63,859 nucleotides of DNA from Nitrospirota bacterium (GTDB taxonomy: Bacteria; Nitrospirota; Thermodesulfovibrionia; Thermodesulfovibrionales; UBA6898). Position numbers and translations under genes: made by a program. Below, in pieces: positions 51,723 through 61,096 of the stretch (the first letter of the stretch is position 1; each line of letters opens with the position of its first letter). The notes beneath the pieces are model-generated. The model was given only the letters and a program-made list of their open reading frames with translations. It was not told the origin of the DNA and did not search any database. The DNA is taken from assembly GCA_016215155.1 (NCBI GenBank), contig JACRLQ010000019.1, positions 1 to 63,859 on the forward strand. The letters are read 5' to 3'.

Positions 51723-53012
51723 TCAGGCTCCTTTTACGATCTCGGCCTTCGATAATATCAGGTCGAGGACCTTCTCATCCCTTATGGTCCTGCCTAAATT
51801 ATCCAGGGAGCCGTCACGTGTGACAAATAAATTTATAACTGCTTCGGGCGTTGCCTTGAAATGCCTTGCGAGCAGGCTTATCCTCGCCTTGATCTCCTCT
51901 TCCGACACCGCGACCTTCTCCTTGTCCGCTATCATGTCAAGAAGCAGGGCGACCTTTACATTATGGATCGCCTTGGGTCTGAGAGAATCCAGAAGTTCCG
52001 CGTCATTTTTGCCGGGCGCGCCTTCGGACTCAGGGTTCGAAGCGTCACCCTCAGGATGCTTCTCATTGAGCATGAGGTTTTCGAGTTCTTTGTTCAACAA
52101 AGACTCAGGCAGATCAAAGGAATGCCTTTCAACAAGTTTTTCGATCAGCTGTCCTTTCTGTTTCGACGAGACCCCATCTGCCTTGTTCTTATGCAGGCCT
52201 TCCCTTACTCTTTCTCTGAGGGCCTCAATGGTTTCGTGTCCGAAATCTTTTGCGAGTTCATCGTCGATCTCGGGCATCTTCTTTTCCTTGACCTCTTTGA
52301 TCGTGATCCTCAGGCGGTCTCCCCTGCTGCTGTCGTCTTTTATCTCGCCCCCTTCCACCTCGGGCAGTGTCACTTCGACCAGATCCCCCTTTTTTCTTCC
52401 CAGGACCGCATCGGCAATTCCCTTCGGAACAAGGTTGTTACCCAAGTTCATCACCTGGTCCTTCGCGGAGGCGATCTCCTTCTCTCCGGCGGGGTCAAGT
52501 TTAAGATAGTCTATGACTATAAGGTCGGAATCCCGGACCTCCCTGTCAACGACCTCGAACATGGCCCGTCCTTCCTGAAGCCCTTTTATGGTCTCGTCTA
52601 TCTCGCTTTCAGTAACCTCAAACGGTATATCGTCTACTTTAATGCCTGTGTAATCAAGTCCGGCGACCTCCGGCCTCACCTCAACGGTGAACGTAAAAGA
52701 GAGGGCTTCGTTTCTTTTAAGTTCAAGGGCGCTCTCCATGTCCGGGTAACCCACCGGCACAAGGTTCGACTCCCTGAGCGCCCGTGTGTAATAGTCAGGA
52801 ACGAGTTTATCTATAAGATCGGATTTGATTTCACCGCCGAACTTCTTTTCGACAAGACTCACGGGGGCCTTCCCGGGCCTGAAGCCCGGTATCTTTGACT
52901 TCTGTCTCAGGTTATCAAGCGATCTCGCGTATTCTTTTTCAACAATATCAGCGGGGATCTCGATCCTGAGACGTTTTTTTGTACTGCTTATGTCCTCGAC
53001 TTCTATGGTCAA
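51723..53012 (-). CDS. tig: Trigger factor
   Basis: 429 residues. The ribosome-binding tail contains the signature [13 protein letters not shown]-like peptidyl-prolyl isomerase domain (about 150-240) has VIDYLKL and GDLVEVTLP, and the helical C-terminal arms follow. The signature's F-R-K core is intact, so ribosome docking should be normal. First gene of tig-clpP-clpX. Confidence 0.96.
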   Translation of the reverse strand: MTIEVEDISSTKKRLRIEIPADIVEKEYARSLDNLRQKSKIPGFRPGKAPVSLVEKKFGGEIKSDLIDKLVPDYYTRALRESNLVPVGYPDMESALELKRNEALSFTFTVEVRPEVAGLDYTGIKVDDIPFEVTESEIDETIKGLQEGRAMFEVVDREVRDSDLIVIDYLKLDPAGEKEIASAKDQVMNLGNNLVPKGIADAVLGRKKGDLVEVTLPEVEGGEIKDDSSRGDRLRITIKEVKEKKMPEIDDELAKDFGHETIEALRERVREGLHKNKADGVSSKQKGQLIEKLVERHSFDLPESLLNKELENLMLNEKHPEGDASNPESEGAPGKNDAELLDSLRPKAIHNVKVALLLDMIADKEKVAVSEEEIKARISLLARHFKATPEAVINLFVTRDGSLDNLGRTIRDEKVLDLILSKAEIVKGA

Positions 53013-53106
53013 TGTCGCCTCCCAACAGTTTATCTAGAGTAAAATATAACCCGTTACTTAGTCAATTTGAGGCCGTTTGCGGGAATTATCAGGACCTTGA
53101 ACTGAT

Positions 53107-53150
53107 ATGGTTCGACAGGCTCACCATGCCCGGTCACTCTGAGCTTGCCG
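53107..53150. repeat. Dispersed element GGTTCGACAGGCTCACCATG
   Basis: GGTTCGACAGGCTCACCATG at 53109-53128 followed by a loosely inverse CACTCTGAGCTTGCCGGAGAG. This type of short intergenic repeat is common in diverse genomes. It lies in the 53013-53192 gap between tig and murJ, which holds nothing else I recognise. Confidence 0.5.
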
Positions 53151-53192
53151 GAGAGTTGGAACGCTATAGTCAAAAAACAATGAGCAGCTATT

Positions 53193-54767
53193 CTACACGG
53201 ACCTTCTTTTGAACCTGCCCGCGATTGCCTGCTGAATATATCTCATCTCCTCATTCTTAAGGAAGTAGCTGACTGCCGCGTATATGACGATACATGCCAC
53301 GGCCGCGGACGCAAAATAAATCGTCTTGAGTCCCGTGTTTCCGGACACCCTCCATAACTCGCCATGGAGCATGGCCCAGCCGGACAGTCCCATGACAAAA
53401 GAGGCTGCGGCGGTCCTGGCGAATGAGGTGATTATCTTCCTTGCGTCTATACGCTCAAGTTTCTTCCTGAGAAAATAGCCGAGGAGGAGAAAATTGATCC
53501 CTGAGGCAAGGGCGTTTGCGAGCGCAAGGCCTGAATGGAGCATCGGCCCCATAAGGGCAAGGCTCAGGACAAGGTTGGTTGCCATGCCGACTGCGGCAAG
53601 CTTGACCGGGGTCCTGGTGTCCTGCATCGAATAAAACGCGGTCGTCAAGACCCTGACGCCGACGATGGACCAGATGCCGATCGAATAAAACAGAAGCGCC
53701 TCCGCCGTGCCGCGTGTCGCGGCATAATCGAACTGTCCTCTCTGAAACAGAAGGTTTACGATCGGCTCCCTGAGCGCGATCAGGCCCGCCATTGAGGGGA
53801 CTGCGATAAAAAAGAGGAGCCTTAGCGCAAAAGAGAAGTCCGCCCTCAGGTTCTCCATGTCACCCCTGACCGCATGTTCGGAAAGGGTCGGCAGCACCGC
53901 CATGCCCATGGCGACCCCGAATATCCCTATCGGGAATTGTATCAGTCTCATCGAGTAGTAAAGATATGTGATACTGCCGTCGGGGAGGTATGAGGCCAGG
54001 ATATTGGATACTATGATATTGATCTGGTTCACGGCAAGGGCCGCGGTAGCCGGTATAAGGAGTATCGCCATGCGCCTCAAGCCCGGATGCCCGAACGAGG
54101 CATCCAGTCCGAGACTGTATCCGTTTCTGAAAAAAGAAGGCAGCTGAAAGGCAAACTGGGCCAGGCCCCCGATAGCGACGCCCGCGGCCACGGCCATTAT
54201 AGGGCTGCTGAAAAACCGGGCGAAGAAAATGATGACCACTATGATCGTTATGTTGAGCATGGCCGGGGCCAGTGTAGGCACAAAAAAGACCTTTTTTGTG
54301 TTCAGTGCGCCCATGACCAAAGACGCGAGGCTTATAAAAAGCAGAAATGGAAACATGATGCGGGTGAGCACGACCGTCATCTGAAATTTTTCGGCTGACT
54401 TCAAAAACCCCGGGGCGACGGCCGCGACTATCGCGGGTGAGAAAAATATCCCGGCGATGCAGACAAGTCCGACGACGATCACGATAAAGGTGAATGTGAT
54501 CCTGACGAGTGTCCTGGCCTCTTCCTCGCCCTTTTTCTGTCTGTACTCGGTAAGCACAGGGATAAAGGCCGAGGACATCGATCCTTCCGCGAAAAGCTCC
54601 CTCAGGAGGTTGGGTATCCGGAAGGCCGCGAAGAATGTATCCGAAAGACCTGTAGCCCCGAAAAAGACCGCCAGGATCATGTCCTTTACATAGCCCAGCA
54701 CCCGGCTTATGAACGTGGCAAAAGACATGATGCCGGCCGCCTTCGCGATCTTCCCTTTTTGGTCCAT
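53193..54767 (-). CDS. murJ: Lipid II flippase MurJ (MviN)
   Basis: 524 residues with about 14 membrane segments. MOP-superfamily hallmarks: SFATFISRVLGYVKDMILA at the N-terminus, GLSDTFFAAFRIPNLLRELFAEGSM and, mid-protein, YLYYSMRLIQFPIGIFGVAMGMAVLPTLS. It moves lipid II across the inner membrane for peptidoglycan synthesis. It stands alone upstream of tig and divergent from trpC. Confidence 0.96.
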   Translation of the reverse strand: MDQKGKIAKAAGIMSFATFISRVLGYVKDMILAVFFGATGLSDTFFAAFRIPNLLRELFAEGSMSSAFIPVLTEYRQKKGEEEARTLVRITFTFIVIVVGLVCIAGIFFSPAIVAAVAPGFLKSAEKFQMTVVLTRIMFPFLLFISLASLVMGALNTKKVFFVPTLAPAMLNITIIVVIIFFARFFSSPIMAVAAGVAIGGLAQFAFQLPSFFRNGYSLGLDASFGHPGLRRMAILLIPATAALAVNQINIIVSNILASYLPDGSITYLYYSMRLIQFPIGIFGVAMGMAVLPTLSEHAVRGDMENLRADFSFALRLLFFIAVPSMAGLIALREPIVNLLFQRGQFDYAATRGTAEALLFYSIGIWSIVGVRVLTTAFYSMQDTRTPVKLAAVGMATNLVLSLALMGPMLHSGLALANALASGINFLLLGYFLRKKLERIDARKIITSFARTAAASFVMGLSGWAMLHGELWRVSGNTGLKTIYFASAAVACIVIYAAVSYFLKNEEMRYIQQAIAGRFKRRSV

Positions 54768-54951
54768 GATGCGTAATTATATCAGATAGGGGATTGTTTT
54801 CATTATCAAGCGGTAGTCCTCTGCAAAGACTGCCGTTTTTGCGGCAGTGATACGATAAAGTTTGTCGATCTCGGACCGTACGACAAAACTTATAAAATGT
54901 GAGTTCCGGCCGCGCCTTGAAAATCCTTTCCCGTTACCTTTAAAATCCCTT

Positions 54952-55737
54952 ATGTCAATTTTAGAAAAAATCGTCGATAAGAAAAAAGAGCGGCTTGCCT
55001 CTTCGAAACGGACAACGCCGCATTCCGCGCTGATCGCCGCAATCGGGGGCCTCGAAAAACCGAAAGATTTTGCGCAGGCCATAAAAAGGACCGATGCGCC
55101 TCTAAGGCTTATCGCCGAGATCAAGAAGGCCTCACCATCGAAAGGTCTGATCAGGCCTGATTTCGACCACGTCAAGATCGCTTCAATCTACGAAGACAAA
55201 AAGGTGGACGCCATATCAGTGCTGACTGAAGAAGATTTTTTCCAGGGCAGGCTTGAATACCTCCCTGAGGTAAGAAAAATCTCATCCAGGCCGCTTCTGA
55301 GGAAGGATTTCATTATCGACGAGTACCAGATATATGAGGCAAGGGCGAATATGGCCGATGCCGTACTCCTGATCGCGGCGATACTTGGAGAAAAACAGGC
55401 CGGGGAATATCTGCATATTTCACGGGACCTCGGGATGTCAGTGCTGTTTGAGGTCCATGACTACGACGAACTCGAAATGGCCCTGCGGCTTGACGTCCCG
55501 ATCATAGGGATAAACAACCGTAACCTTAAGACCCTCGCGATAGATCTCGACACCACGTTCAACCTGATGAAGGAGATCCCAGCTGGAAAGACCGTTGTCA
55601 GCGAAAGCGGCATAAGCGGCAGGGACGATGTCCTCCGGCTGGAGCAGGCAGGAATAGACGCGATGCTGGTCGGCTCCTCTCTTATGGCCTCCCGGGATAT
55701 GGGGGCACAGATCGACCGGTTGAGAGGCGTTATCTGA
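54952..55737 (+). CDS. trpC: Indole-3-glycerol phosphate synthase
   Basis: 261 residues from ATG 54952 (MSILEKIVDKKKERLA); a TTG 30 codons upstream is in frame but adds no family sequence. TIM-barrel catalytic motifs are present: IAEIKKASPSKG, VLTEEDFFQG, LLRKDFIIDEYQIYEAR, IGINNRNL, SESGI and MLVGSSLM. It closes the indole ring in tryptophan synthesis. It is the only trp gene in the window, and no Shine-Dalgarno is obvious. Confidence 0.95.
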   Translation: MSILEKIVDKKKERLASSKRTTPHSALIAAIGGLEKPKDFAQAIKRTDAPLRLIAEIKKASPSKGLIRPDFDHVKIASIYEDKKVDAISVLTEEDFFQGRLEYLPEVRKISSRPLLRKDFIIDEYQIYEARANMADAVLLIAAILGEKQAGEYLHISRDLGMSVLFEVHDYDELEMALRLDVPIIGINNRNLKTLAIDLDTTFNLMKEIPAGKTVVSESGISGRDDVLRLEQAGIDAMLVGSSLMASRDMGAQIDRLRGVI

Positions 55738-55746
55738 CCCCGTTCC

Positions 55747-56616
55747 TCACCTCAGATAATTGCCGTATAACCCATAAATAAAGTGGCCTTTAATGGTATA
55801 TGTCTCCATACCCCACTCCTCCGGCAGCGGCCAGTAGGGCTCGCCGTCTTTGAGGGCCTTGATCGCGGCATCGTCGAGGACCCTGTACCCCGAGGTCCTG
55901 ACGAGCTCCGGCCTGCCCCTCAGAGTACCGTCTTTATTTATGGTGAACGTAAGTTCAAGGTCCCCATAAATGCCTTTTGCCAGCGCCTCGGGAGGATAGA
56001 CCCAGAGGCCTTCTATCCTGCTTCTGAGCTTGTCCATATAGCCTTTAAAACGGTACTGTCTTGTGCTGAAGGTTATGCCTTCCCCCCGGCCCTGCTTTAC
56101 CCCTCTGTCTTTCTGCGCGACCGCATCCGTCACCCGCCGGTCAAAAAGTCTCGCCCTCGGAGAGGGGCCGGGTTTAGCCGGTTCTACGCCGGGGGCTTTG
56201 TCTCCGTCTTCGCCTCTGTCTGCGACGCTGCCTTTTCCCGACACCTTCCCTCCGAACTCGGCAAGGGACTTCCCGGCATCGCTGTCGCCTGCTTCACTTA
56301 AAGGCTTCCCTTCGGGGAGGCTGTCAGGTGTATGTAAGGGCGTAACCGGTTTGAAAGGCGCTTCGTCCTCCCTGGATGGAGTATGAAGCAGAGGTCTCCG
56401 GCTGGTCCGGGGCAACGGGATTACAGGAGGGCGGGGTATGGACATGGGTATGCGCACCACCCGCTTTTTTGTTTCTTCAGGAGTTACGAGAGTCGCGGAA
56501 AACTCCTTCGGCTTTTTCACTTTTACAGAGGGAAGATTATAAATGCCCGCAAAAATGAATAGATGCAGGGTTATTGATGCTACGAAAAATGTCCTGAACC
56601 GCAAAGCGTAATACAC
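55747..56616 (-). CDS. TonB-family energy transducer-like protein
   Basis: 289 residues from GTG 56616. An N-terminal membrane segment (about 10-28) is followed by a long Pro/Lys/Arg-rich linker (about 35-190). The TonB C-terminal domain (about 195-285) shows YPPEALAKGIYGDLELTFTI, DDAAIKAL and WPLPEEW. The end lies nine bases from the convergent trpC. ExbB/ExbD genes and a receptor are not seen nearby, so the partner system is unknown. Confidence 0.85.
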   Translation of the reverse strand: MYYALRFRTFFVASITLHLFIFAGIYNLPSVKVKKPKEFSATLVTPEETKKRVVRIPMSIPRPPVIPLPRTSRRPLLHTPSREDEAPFKPVTPLHTPDSLPEGKPLSEAGDSDAGKSLAEFGGKVSGKGSVADRGEDGDKAPGVEPAKPGPSPRARLFDRRVTDAVAQKDRGVKQGRGEGITFSTRQYRFKGYMDKLRSRIEGLWVYPPEALAKGIYGDLELTFTINKDGTLRGRPELVRTSGYRVLDDAAIKALKDGEPYWPLPEEWGMETYTIKGHFIYGLYGNYLR

Positions 56617-56626
56617 CCTCAGCTGG

Positions 56627-56714
56627 AATAACGCCCCCGCCTTCGGCGCCCCCTCATTTCTCCTCGGCGAATCCGCCTGGGCGCGGAAAGATAAGTGGGG
56701 GAAGGGGGAGTTAT
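56627..56714. repeat. Composite C/G-rich repeat upstream of the TonB-like gene
   Basis: AATAACGCCCCCGCCTTCGGCG, then GCGAATCCGCCTGGGCGCGG and TGGGGGAAGGGGGAGTTAT. The ends (AACGCCCC/GGGGAGTTA) mark it as a longer member of the family at 44928-44975. Confidence 0.6.
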
Positions 56715-56792
56715 GGTCCCGGAAAATGGTATTCGGAGATCTTTTATTGATGACATATTACACCAATGCACTTATTCGTATATCCCGAAAAA

Positions 56793-57299
56793 TCAGAACC
56801 CGGGGGGGAAGGGGCAATGTATCCTCGCTTTACGGACAACCTGCCTGCTGTCGAGATAATGCGCCGAGATCTTGAAAAAAAAATCACCTACGGTGCCGGA
56901 GATCGTCTTGTCCCTGTTTTCCGCCCACCTCATCGTCTTTTTATAGTTGTTTATCGCGACGATAAGATATACACGGTCGTCTGCCATGCTGCTGATGTCC
57001 TCGGGGCTTGGGAACGGCAGCCCCTTCATCTCACCAAACTGGGTATGGGAATGAAAATCCCCGATGATCTGCAGACGGTCGAAACGGGCCAGTATGGGAT
57101 CGATCTTCTTGTGGCTCCTGTCATGAGAGACGACCCCGGTAGGACGTCTCGACGCGGTCTGGAAACTGAAGGCATGCTCTATGATGAACCTGTCCTCAAG
57201 TCTGTACCCCAGCAGGAACCCAAGGCATTCCTGCTTATAGACCTCCGCTGAGCTCAGAAGCAGATCAATAAAGGCATTTTCCGATAGATACGCCCTCAT
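56793..57299 (-). CDS. JAMM/MPN+ metalloprotease-domain protein
   Basis: 168 residues. The JAMM zinc site is complete: Glu24 in QECLGFLLG, then H83-S-H85 in GDFHSHTQFG and S98-x-x-D101 in PSPEDIS. In bacteria such domains remove ubiquitin-like or C-terminal tags (cysteine/molybdopterin synthesis), and others are uncharacterised. No ubiquitin-like protein, E1 or MoaD/ThiS homologue is encoded nearby, so the substrate is unknown. It lies 13 bp after uspA as the last gene of the serS-nagA-MBL-birA-coaX-galT-uspA run. Confidence 0.87.
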   Translation of the reverse strand: MRAYLSENAFIDLLLSSAEVYKQECLGFLLGYRLEDRFIIEHAFSFQTASRRPTGVVSHDRSHKKIDPILARFDRLQIIGDFHSHTQFGEMKGLPFPSPEDISSMADDRVYLIVAINNYKKTMRWAENRDKTISGTVGDFFFKISAHYLDSRQVVRKARIHCPFPPGF

Positions 57300-57312
57300 C
57301 TATGACGGTTCG

Positions 57313-57762
57313 TTATTTTGTGTTCGTCAATCTTACCGAAAGCACGGGGCAGGGCGCGTTGCGGACGACCTGCTCGGCGGTGCTTCCAAACAGCATCCTG
57401 TCGATCCCCTTTCTGCCATGTGTCCCCAGCACGATCATGTCCGCCTTGTTTTCACCGGCAAACCTGCAGAGCTCTTCATACGGAATGCCTTTTAACACTA
57501 CCCTGTCAATCTCCTTGAATCCCCTCATCTCATCGATAAAGCTTTTTTCCAGTTCCGCCTTCGCGCTCTTTTCGATATCGGTGTACATTTCGTCCATCGA
57601 GATGTGCGGCACGTACCATCCGGCGGCCTTGGCGACATCATAGACGACATGGACCAGGTAAAGCCTTGCTCCGTATTTTTTTGCCAGGTCAACGGCATAA
57701 GGCAGGGCATGTGAGGACCCTTCTGAGAAATCGGTTGCGAATATGATCTTTTTAATGTCCAT
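57313..57762 (-). CDS. Universal stress protein (UspA family)
   Basis: 149 residues from ATG 57762 (GGGAGG upstream). The core starts KKIIFATDFSEGSSHALPYA and ends with the ATP-binding pattern GTHGRKGIDRMLFGSTAEQVV followed by NAPCPVLSV. It therefore belongs to the nucleotide-binding Usp class. It begins one base after the galT stop and is co-transcribed with it. Confidence 0.93.
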   Translation of the reverse strand: MDIKKIIFATDFSEGSSHALPYAVDLAKKYGARLYLVHVVYDVAKAAGWYVPHISMDEMYTDIEKSAKAELEKSFIDEMRGFKEIDRVVLKGIPYEELCRFAGENKADMIVLGTHGRKGIDRMLFGSTAEQVVRNAPCPVLSVRLTNTK

Positions 57763-57763
57763 C

Positions 57764-58789
57764 TTAAACCTCCCTAAGATATTTTGATGCCGCTTCCGGT
57801 GAAGTAGGCAGTATGTAAAAACCAGAACCCCATTCAAATCCGCTCGTTTTGAGAAATCGGGGCATCATCTCCAGATGCCAGTGGTAATCCTCCCCGAGGG
57901 TATGCCAGTGGTCTTTCCGGGGCATTCTGTTCGGAACGGAGTGGATAAAATAATTGAAGGACACCCCACTGAACAGCTTCCTCATCTTCTTAAGTATCGA
58001 AGAAAGAATAAGCGCGAAGTCTTCCGTCTCATCAGGGCTTATATCCTGAAACGCGCAGCTGTGGTTTTTCGGCATGATCCATACCTCAAAAGGGAACTTC
58101 GAGGCATAGGGACAGAAGGCCAGGAAATTCTTTGTCTCAAGGCTGACCCTGCTTCCCGCCCTCAACTCTTCACTTACAATGTCGCAGAATATGCACCGCT
58201 CCTTGTAGGCAAAATACTGCTTCGCGCCGTCAAGCTCTTCCTTGACTCGCTTTGGGATGACCGGGGTCGAGGCAAGGTGGGATATGGGATGGGAATAGAC
58301 CGCCCCCGCGTCACTGCCGGAATTTTTATAAATAAGCGTGTATCTCATCCGCGGGTCTTTTTCGAGGTCGGCCATCCGCTCCCGATACGTGATGATCACT
58401 TTGGTCATCTGTTCTAGGCCCAGCTCCTCGGGCGGGACATTATGGTGAGGGGACTCGATAATAATCTCATTCGCCCCGATGCTGTTCATCTTGTCATACA
58501 TCCCATCGCCCCGCCTGCCGAGTTCGCCTTCGATATGGAATATCGGATCGACATTCGGGACCACCCTGGTCGCCCAGTCCTTGTCTGAGGCCCCGGCGCA
58601 CGTCGACTTTATAGACATGATCTCTTTCGGGGCCTCGCCCTCCCTGCCCCGGCACAGAATGCAGGACGTCTCTGAGCTCTCGGGTTGCGGGAGGACATAT
58701 TCGGCTGGAGTTCTCGACCTGTTAAGAACAGCGACCCATCTGCCCAGCAGGGGGTCCTTCCTTAATTCATTACTTCCTGTTTTTATCAT
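57764..58789 (-). CDS. galT: Galactose-1-phosphate uridylyltransferase homologue with altered active site
   Basis: 341 residues of the GalT/HIT fold. Zn-ligand-like SCILCRGREG and CIFCDIV are present, as is the second-half HWHLEMMP motif. The nucleophile motif, normally HPH(S/G)Q, here reads SHPISHLASTP: the catalytic His is Ile and the Gln is His. Related non-GalT members act as nucleotidyl transferases on other sugars or ADP-glucose, but they too keep the His. So activity as GalT is doubtful. It overlaps coaX by 20 bases and is followed directly by uspA. Confidence 0.82.
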   Translation of the reverse strand: MIKTGSNELRKDPLLGRWVAVLNRSRTPAEYVLPQPESSETSCILCRGREGEAPKEIMSIKSTCAGASDKDWATRVVPNVDPIFHIEGELGRRGDGMYDKMNSIGANEIIIESPHHNVPPEELGLEQMTKVIITYRERMADLEKDPRMRYTLIYKNSGSDAGAVYSHPISHLASTPVIPKRVKEELDGAKQYFAYKERCIFCDIVSEELRAGSRVSLETKNFLAFCPYASKFPFEVWIMPKNHSCAFQDISPDETEDFALILSSILKKMRKLFSGVSFNYFIHSVPNRMPRKDHWHTLGEDYHWHLEMMPRFLKTSGFEWGSGFYILPTSPEAASKYLREV

Positions 58790-59540
58790 AAAGTGTCCTC
58801 AGCCCCTCGAAAATCAGGTCCGGTTTTATATCATACTGCCTTTTAATGTAGTTTTTCATCATCCCGCCGTATCCGCCCGTAATGACCATCCTGAAGGAGG
58901 CGCCCGTTTCCTGTTCGATCCCGGCGGCGATCCGTTCGACAGCCCCGGCAGTGCCGAAAAAGAGCCCTGAGCATATGCACTGCGCGGTGTCCGTGCCGAG
59001 AGCGGCGGCAGGCCCGATCAGCGGGACCTCTGTGAGCTTTGACGTACCCTTTTCAAGCGCCGAGTTCATAAGCCCCAGCCCGGGCATTATCGAGCCTCCG
59101 AGCAGGCGCCCGCCGGCATCGACCGCCGTTACCGTGGTTGCCGTGCCGAAGTCGACGACCAAAACAGGCCCACCGAAGATATCGTACGCCCCCGCAGAGG
59201 TCGCTATCCTGTCCGCGCCGAGCTCTTCAGGGGCAGTGAGCCTTTCAAAGTCCAGGCCGGTATTCATCCTTATGCCCACCACGTCCACGGTCCCGCCACG
59301 GCCCGCAAACGTCCGGGCCACTGCCTCGAAAACATCCGTATGCGTATCGACTACTGAGCATATTATACAGCTAACATTATCTTTTTCTATATTGTTCAGG
59401 GCGATGAAGTCCGACATCAGGCTGTAATATACGTCCTGATGAAAAACAGGATGAGTATCTATCCTCTGGACGATCAGCCCTGCCCCTTTGCAATAACCTA
59501 TGTTTATCGAGGAATTGCCTATATCAAAGCAGATCAGCAA
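58770..59540 (-). CDS. coaX: Type III pantothenate kinase
   Basis: 256 residues, ASKHA fold. Phosphate-binding motif DIGNSSINIGY at residues 6-16, pantothenate-site GADRIATSAGAYDI, VDFGTATTVTAVD, GGSIMPGLG and a final VITGGYGGM. It starts CoA synthesis and needs a monovalent cation in relatives. It overlaps birA by seven bases and galT by 20. Confidence 0.95.
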   Translation of the reverse strand: MLICFDIGNSSINIGYCKGAGLIVQRIDTHPVFHQDVYYSLMSDFIALNNIEKDNVSCIICSVVDTHTDVFEAVARTFAGRGGTVDVVGIRMNTGLDFERLTAPEELGADRIATSAGAYDIFGGPVLVVDFGTATTVTAVDAGGRLLGGSIMPGLGLMNSALEKGTSKLTEVPLIGPAAALGTDTAQCICSGLFFGTAGAVERIAAGIEQETGASFRMVITGGYGGMMKNYIKRQYDIKPDLIFEGLRTLYDKNRK

Positions 59541-60370
59541 CGATTGCCCCCCTCCTGCTCGGCAAGGTCCCCGCAGCTGACACGTTTGAGTTCGCCCGAA
59601 GCAAGCCTGACAAGGAGCATCCCCTGATCGTCGATATCTTCAGCCAATCCGGATATCGTGGTATTGGAGCCGCTGACAGTGACACTGACCTGCCTGCCCA
59701 GCGATGACGACAGGGATTTTATCTCCTCTATGAGCGGCCCGCTGCCGCTTTGGCCCACGCTTGACAGCCGGGACCCAAACTCATTGAGGACACGGGAGAT
59801 CACCCCTGCCCTCGAAAAGAAACATCCGGTCTCTATATAGGCTGAGGTGGCCGTATCGGCTATCTCCCCGGGGAAATCGCAGGCAGGTGTATTGAGATTG
59901 ATCCCGATCCCGACCACCGCTTTCCGAACCAGGCCTCTCTCTGACTTTACCTCGGCGAGAATACCCCCGAGCTTTTTCCCTGAGACCATAAGGTCATTCG
60001 GCCATTTTATCAGGACATCCAGGCCGGTTTCTTCCCTGAGCGCGGACGCGGAGGCCAGTGCGGCCATGATCGTCAAAAAAGAGGCGTGGCCCTCGATGAT
60101 TTCAGGGCTTATACGCATGCTCATGCAGATATTTACACCCGCGGGGGAAGCCCATCTTCTGCCGAACCTGCCCCTGCCCTTTTCCTGGGCCTCGGCGACG
60201 ATGACTAACCCCTTGCCTGAGTCGTTGAAGGGATGCAGAAGGGCTATATCATTTGTGGAGCCGGACGTCTGATAACAGATGACCTCTCCCCAGAAGCCGC
60301 TTTCAAGCCCGGAGACAATAGCCTCCGGGGAAACGGGACCCATATAGTCAGACTTATTATGCCCTGCCAA
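59534..60370 (-). CDS. birA: Biotin-[acetyl-CoA-carboxylase] ligase
   Basis: 278 residues. The BPL catalytic domain has SGSTNDIA, the ATP loop GRGRFGRRW, and KWPNDLMVSGKKLGGIL. The short C-terminal domain (about 230-270) is kept. There is no N-terminal DNA-binding domain, so it is a ligase only and not a repressor. A TTG at 60370, next to the MBL gene stop, is used because AAGGGA precedes it; ATG 60343 is the alternative. birA-coaX is a common gene pair. Confidence 0.93.
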   Translation of the reverse strand: MAGHNKSDYMGPVSPEAIVSGLESGFWGEVICYQTSGSTNDIALLHPFNDSGKGLVIVAEAQEKGRGRFGRRWASPAGVNICMSMRISPEIIEGHASFLTIMAALASASALREETGLDVLIKWPNDLMVSGKKLGGILAEVKSERGLVRKAVVGIGINLNTPACDFPGEIADTATSAYIETGCFFSRAGVISRVLNEFGSRLSSVGQSGSGPLIEEIKSLSSSLGRQVSVTVSGSNTTISGLAEDIDDQGMLLVRLASGELKRVSCGDLAEQEGGNRC

Positions 60371-61069
60371 CTATTCTTCCCTTAGTATCGTCACTTCTAT
60401 CCTGCCTTTCAGCAGATCGGAAAACCTTTTAGCGTCCTCCGGCGACCCCACTATCGACCCGTAATGCATGGGGATGGCAAGCTTCGGCTTTATGTCTAGC
60501 GCGGCCTTTACCGCCTCCTCGGCGGTCATGACATAGGTGCCTGAGACCGGAAGCAGGGCTATGTCCGCCCTGAAATCTTTCATCTCCGGTATATGGTCGG
60601 TGTCGCCGGCCAGATAGATCCTCTGCCCGTTGAGGGTAAAGATATAACCTGCCCAGCCCCTGTCCTTTGTATGAAAATTCTTGTTTGTATTATAAGACGG
60701 CACAACCTCGACCTTTACGCCCAGAACTTCAATACGGTCTCCGGGCTTTACGGTCGTGATCTTCCCTGAGAGCTTGGCCGCGCAATCGGCAGGCGCGACT
60801 ATGACCGTCTCGGGGCCCCTGACCTTCGCGACGTCTTCAGGTGAACAATGGTCGCGATGTTCATGGGTAATAAGTATGATGTCCGCGACGTCTTTTTTCT
60901 TTATCTGAAAAGGGTCGGTATATATGACCTTTTCGCCTGTAATCCTGAACGTGTCATGTCCGAGCCAGTGAATATTCTTTGTCATAGTATCTCCTCCATG
61001 GACTTCCTGGATGCCAAGCATATAAATGCAGGCCGTTACCGCAATAATAAGAAGAAACGCTTTTTTCAC
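60371..61069 (-). CDS. Exported metallo-beta-lactamase-fold hydrolase (UlaG-like)
   Basis: 232 residues from GTG 61069 (AAAGGAG upstream). An N-terminal hydrophobic stretch (about 4-20) reads as a signal peptide; an internal ATG (residue 29) just before the catalytic domain could give a cytoplasmic form. The metal-site residues are complete: H69-x-H71-x-D73-H74 (THEHRDH), H133, D156 (AGDTD) and H202 (IPMHYG). Family members hydrolyse lactones or phosphodiesters; the substrate here is unknown. It is a clear paralogue of the domain nested in the 32827 subtilase, matching from HWLG to the end, but with all ligands intact. Confidence 0.9.
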   Translation of the reverse strand: MKKAFLLIIAVTACIYMLGIQEVHGGDTMTKNIHWLGHDTFRITGEKVIYTDPFQIKKKDVADIILITHEHRDHCSPEDVAKVRGPETVIVAPADCAAKLSGKITTVKPGDRIEVLGVKVEVVPSYNTNKNFHTKDRGWAGYIFTLNGQRIYLAGDTDHIPEMKDFRADIALLPVSGTYVMTAEEAVKAALDIKPKLAIPMHYGSIVGSPEDAKRFSDLLKGRIEVTILREE

Positions 61070-61096
61070 AATATTCTCCTTTGGTGTCTATTTGTC

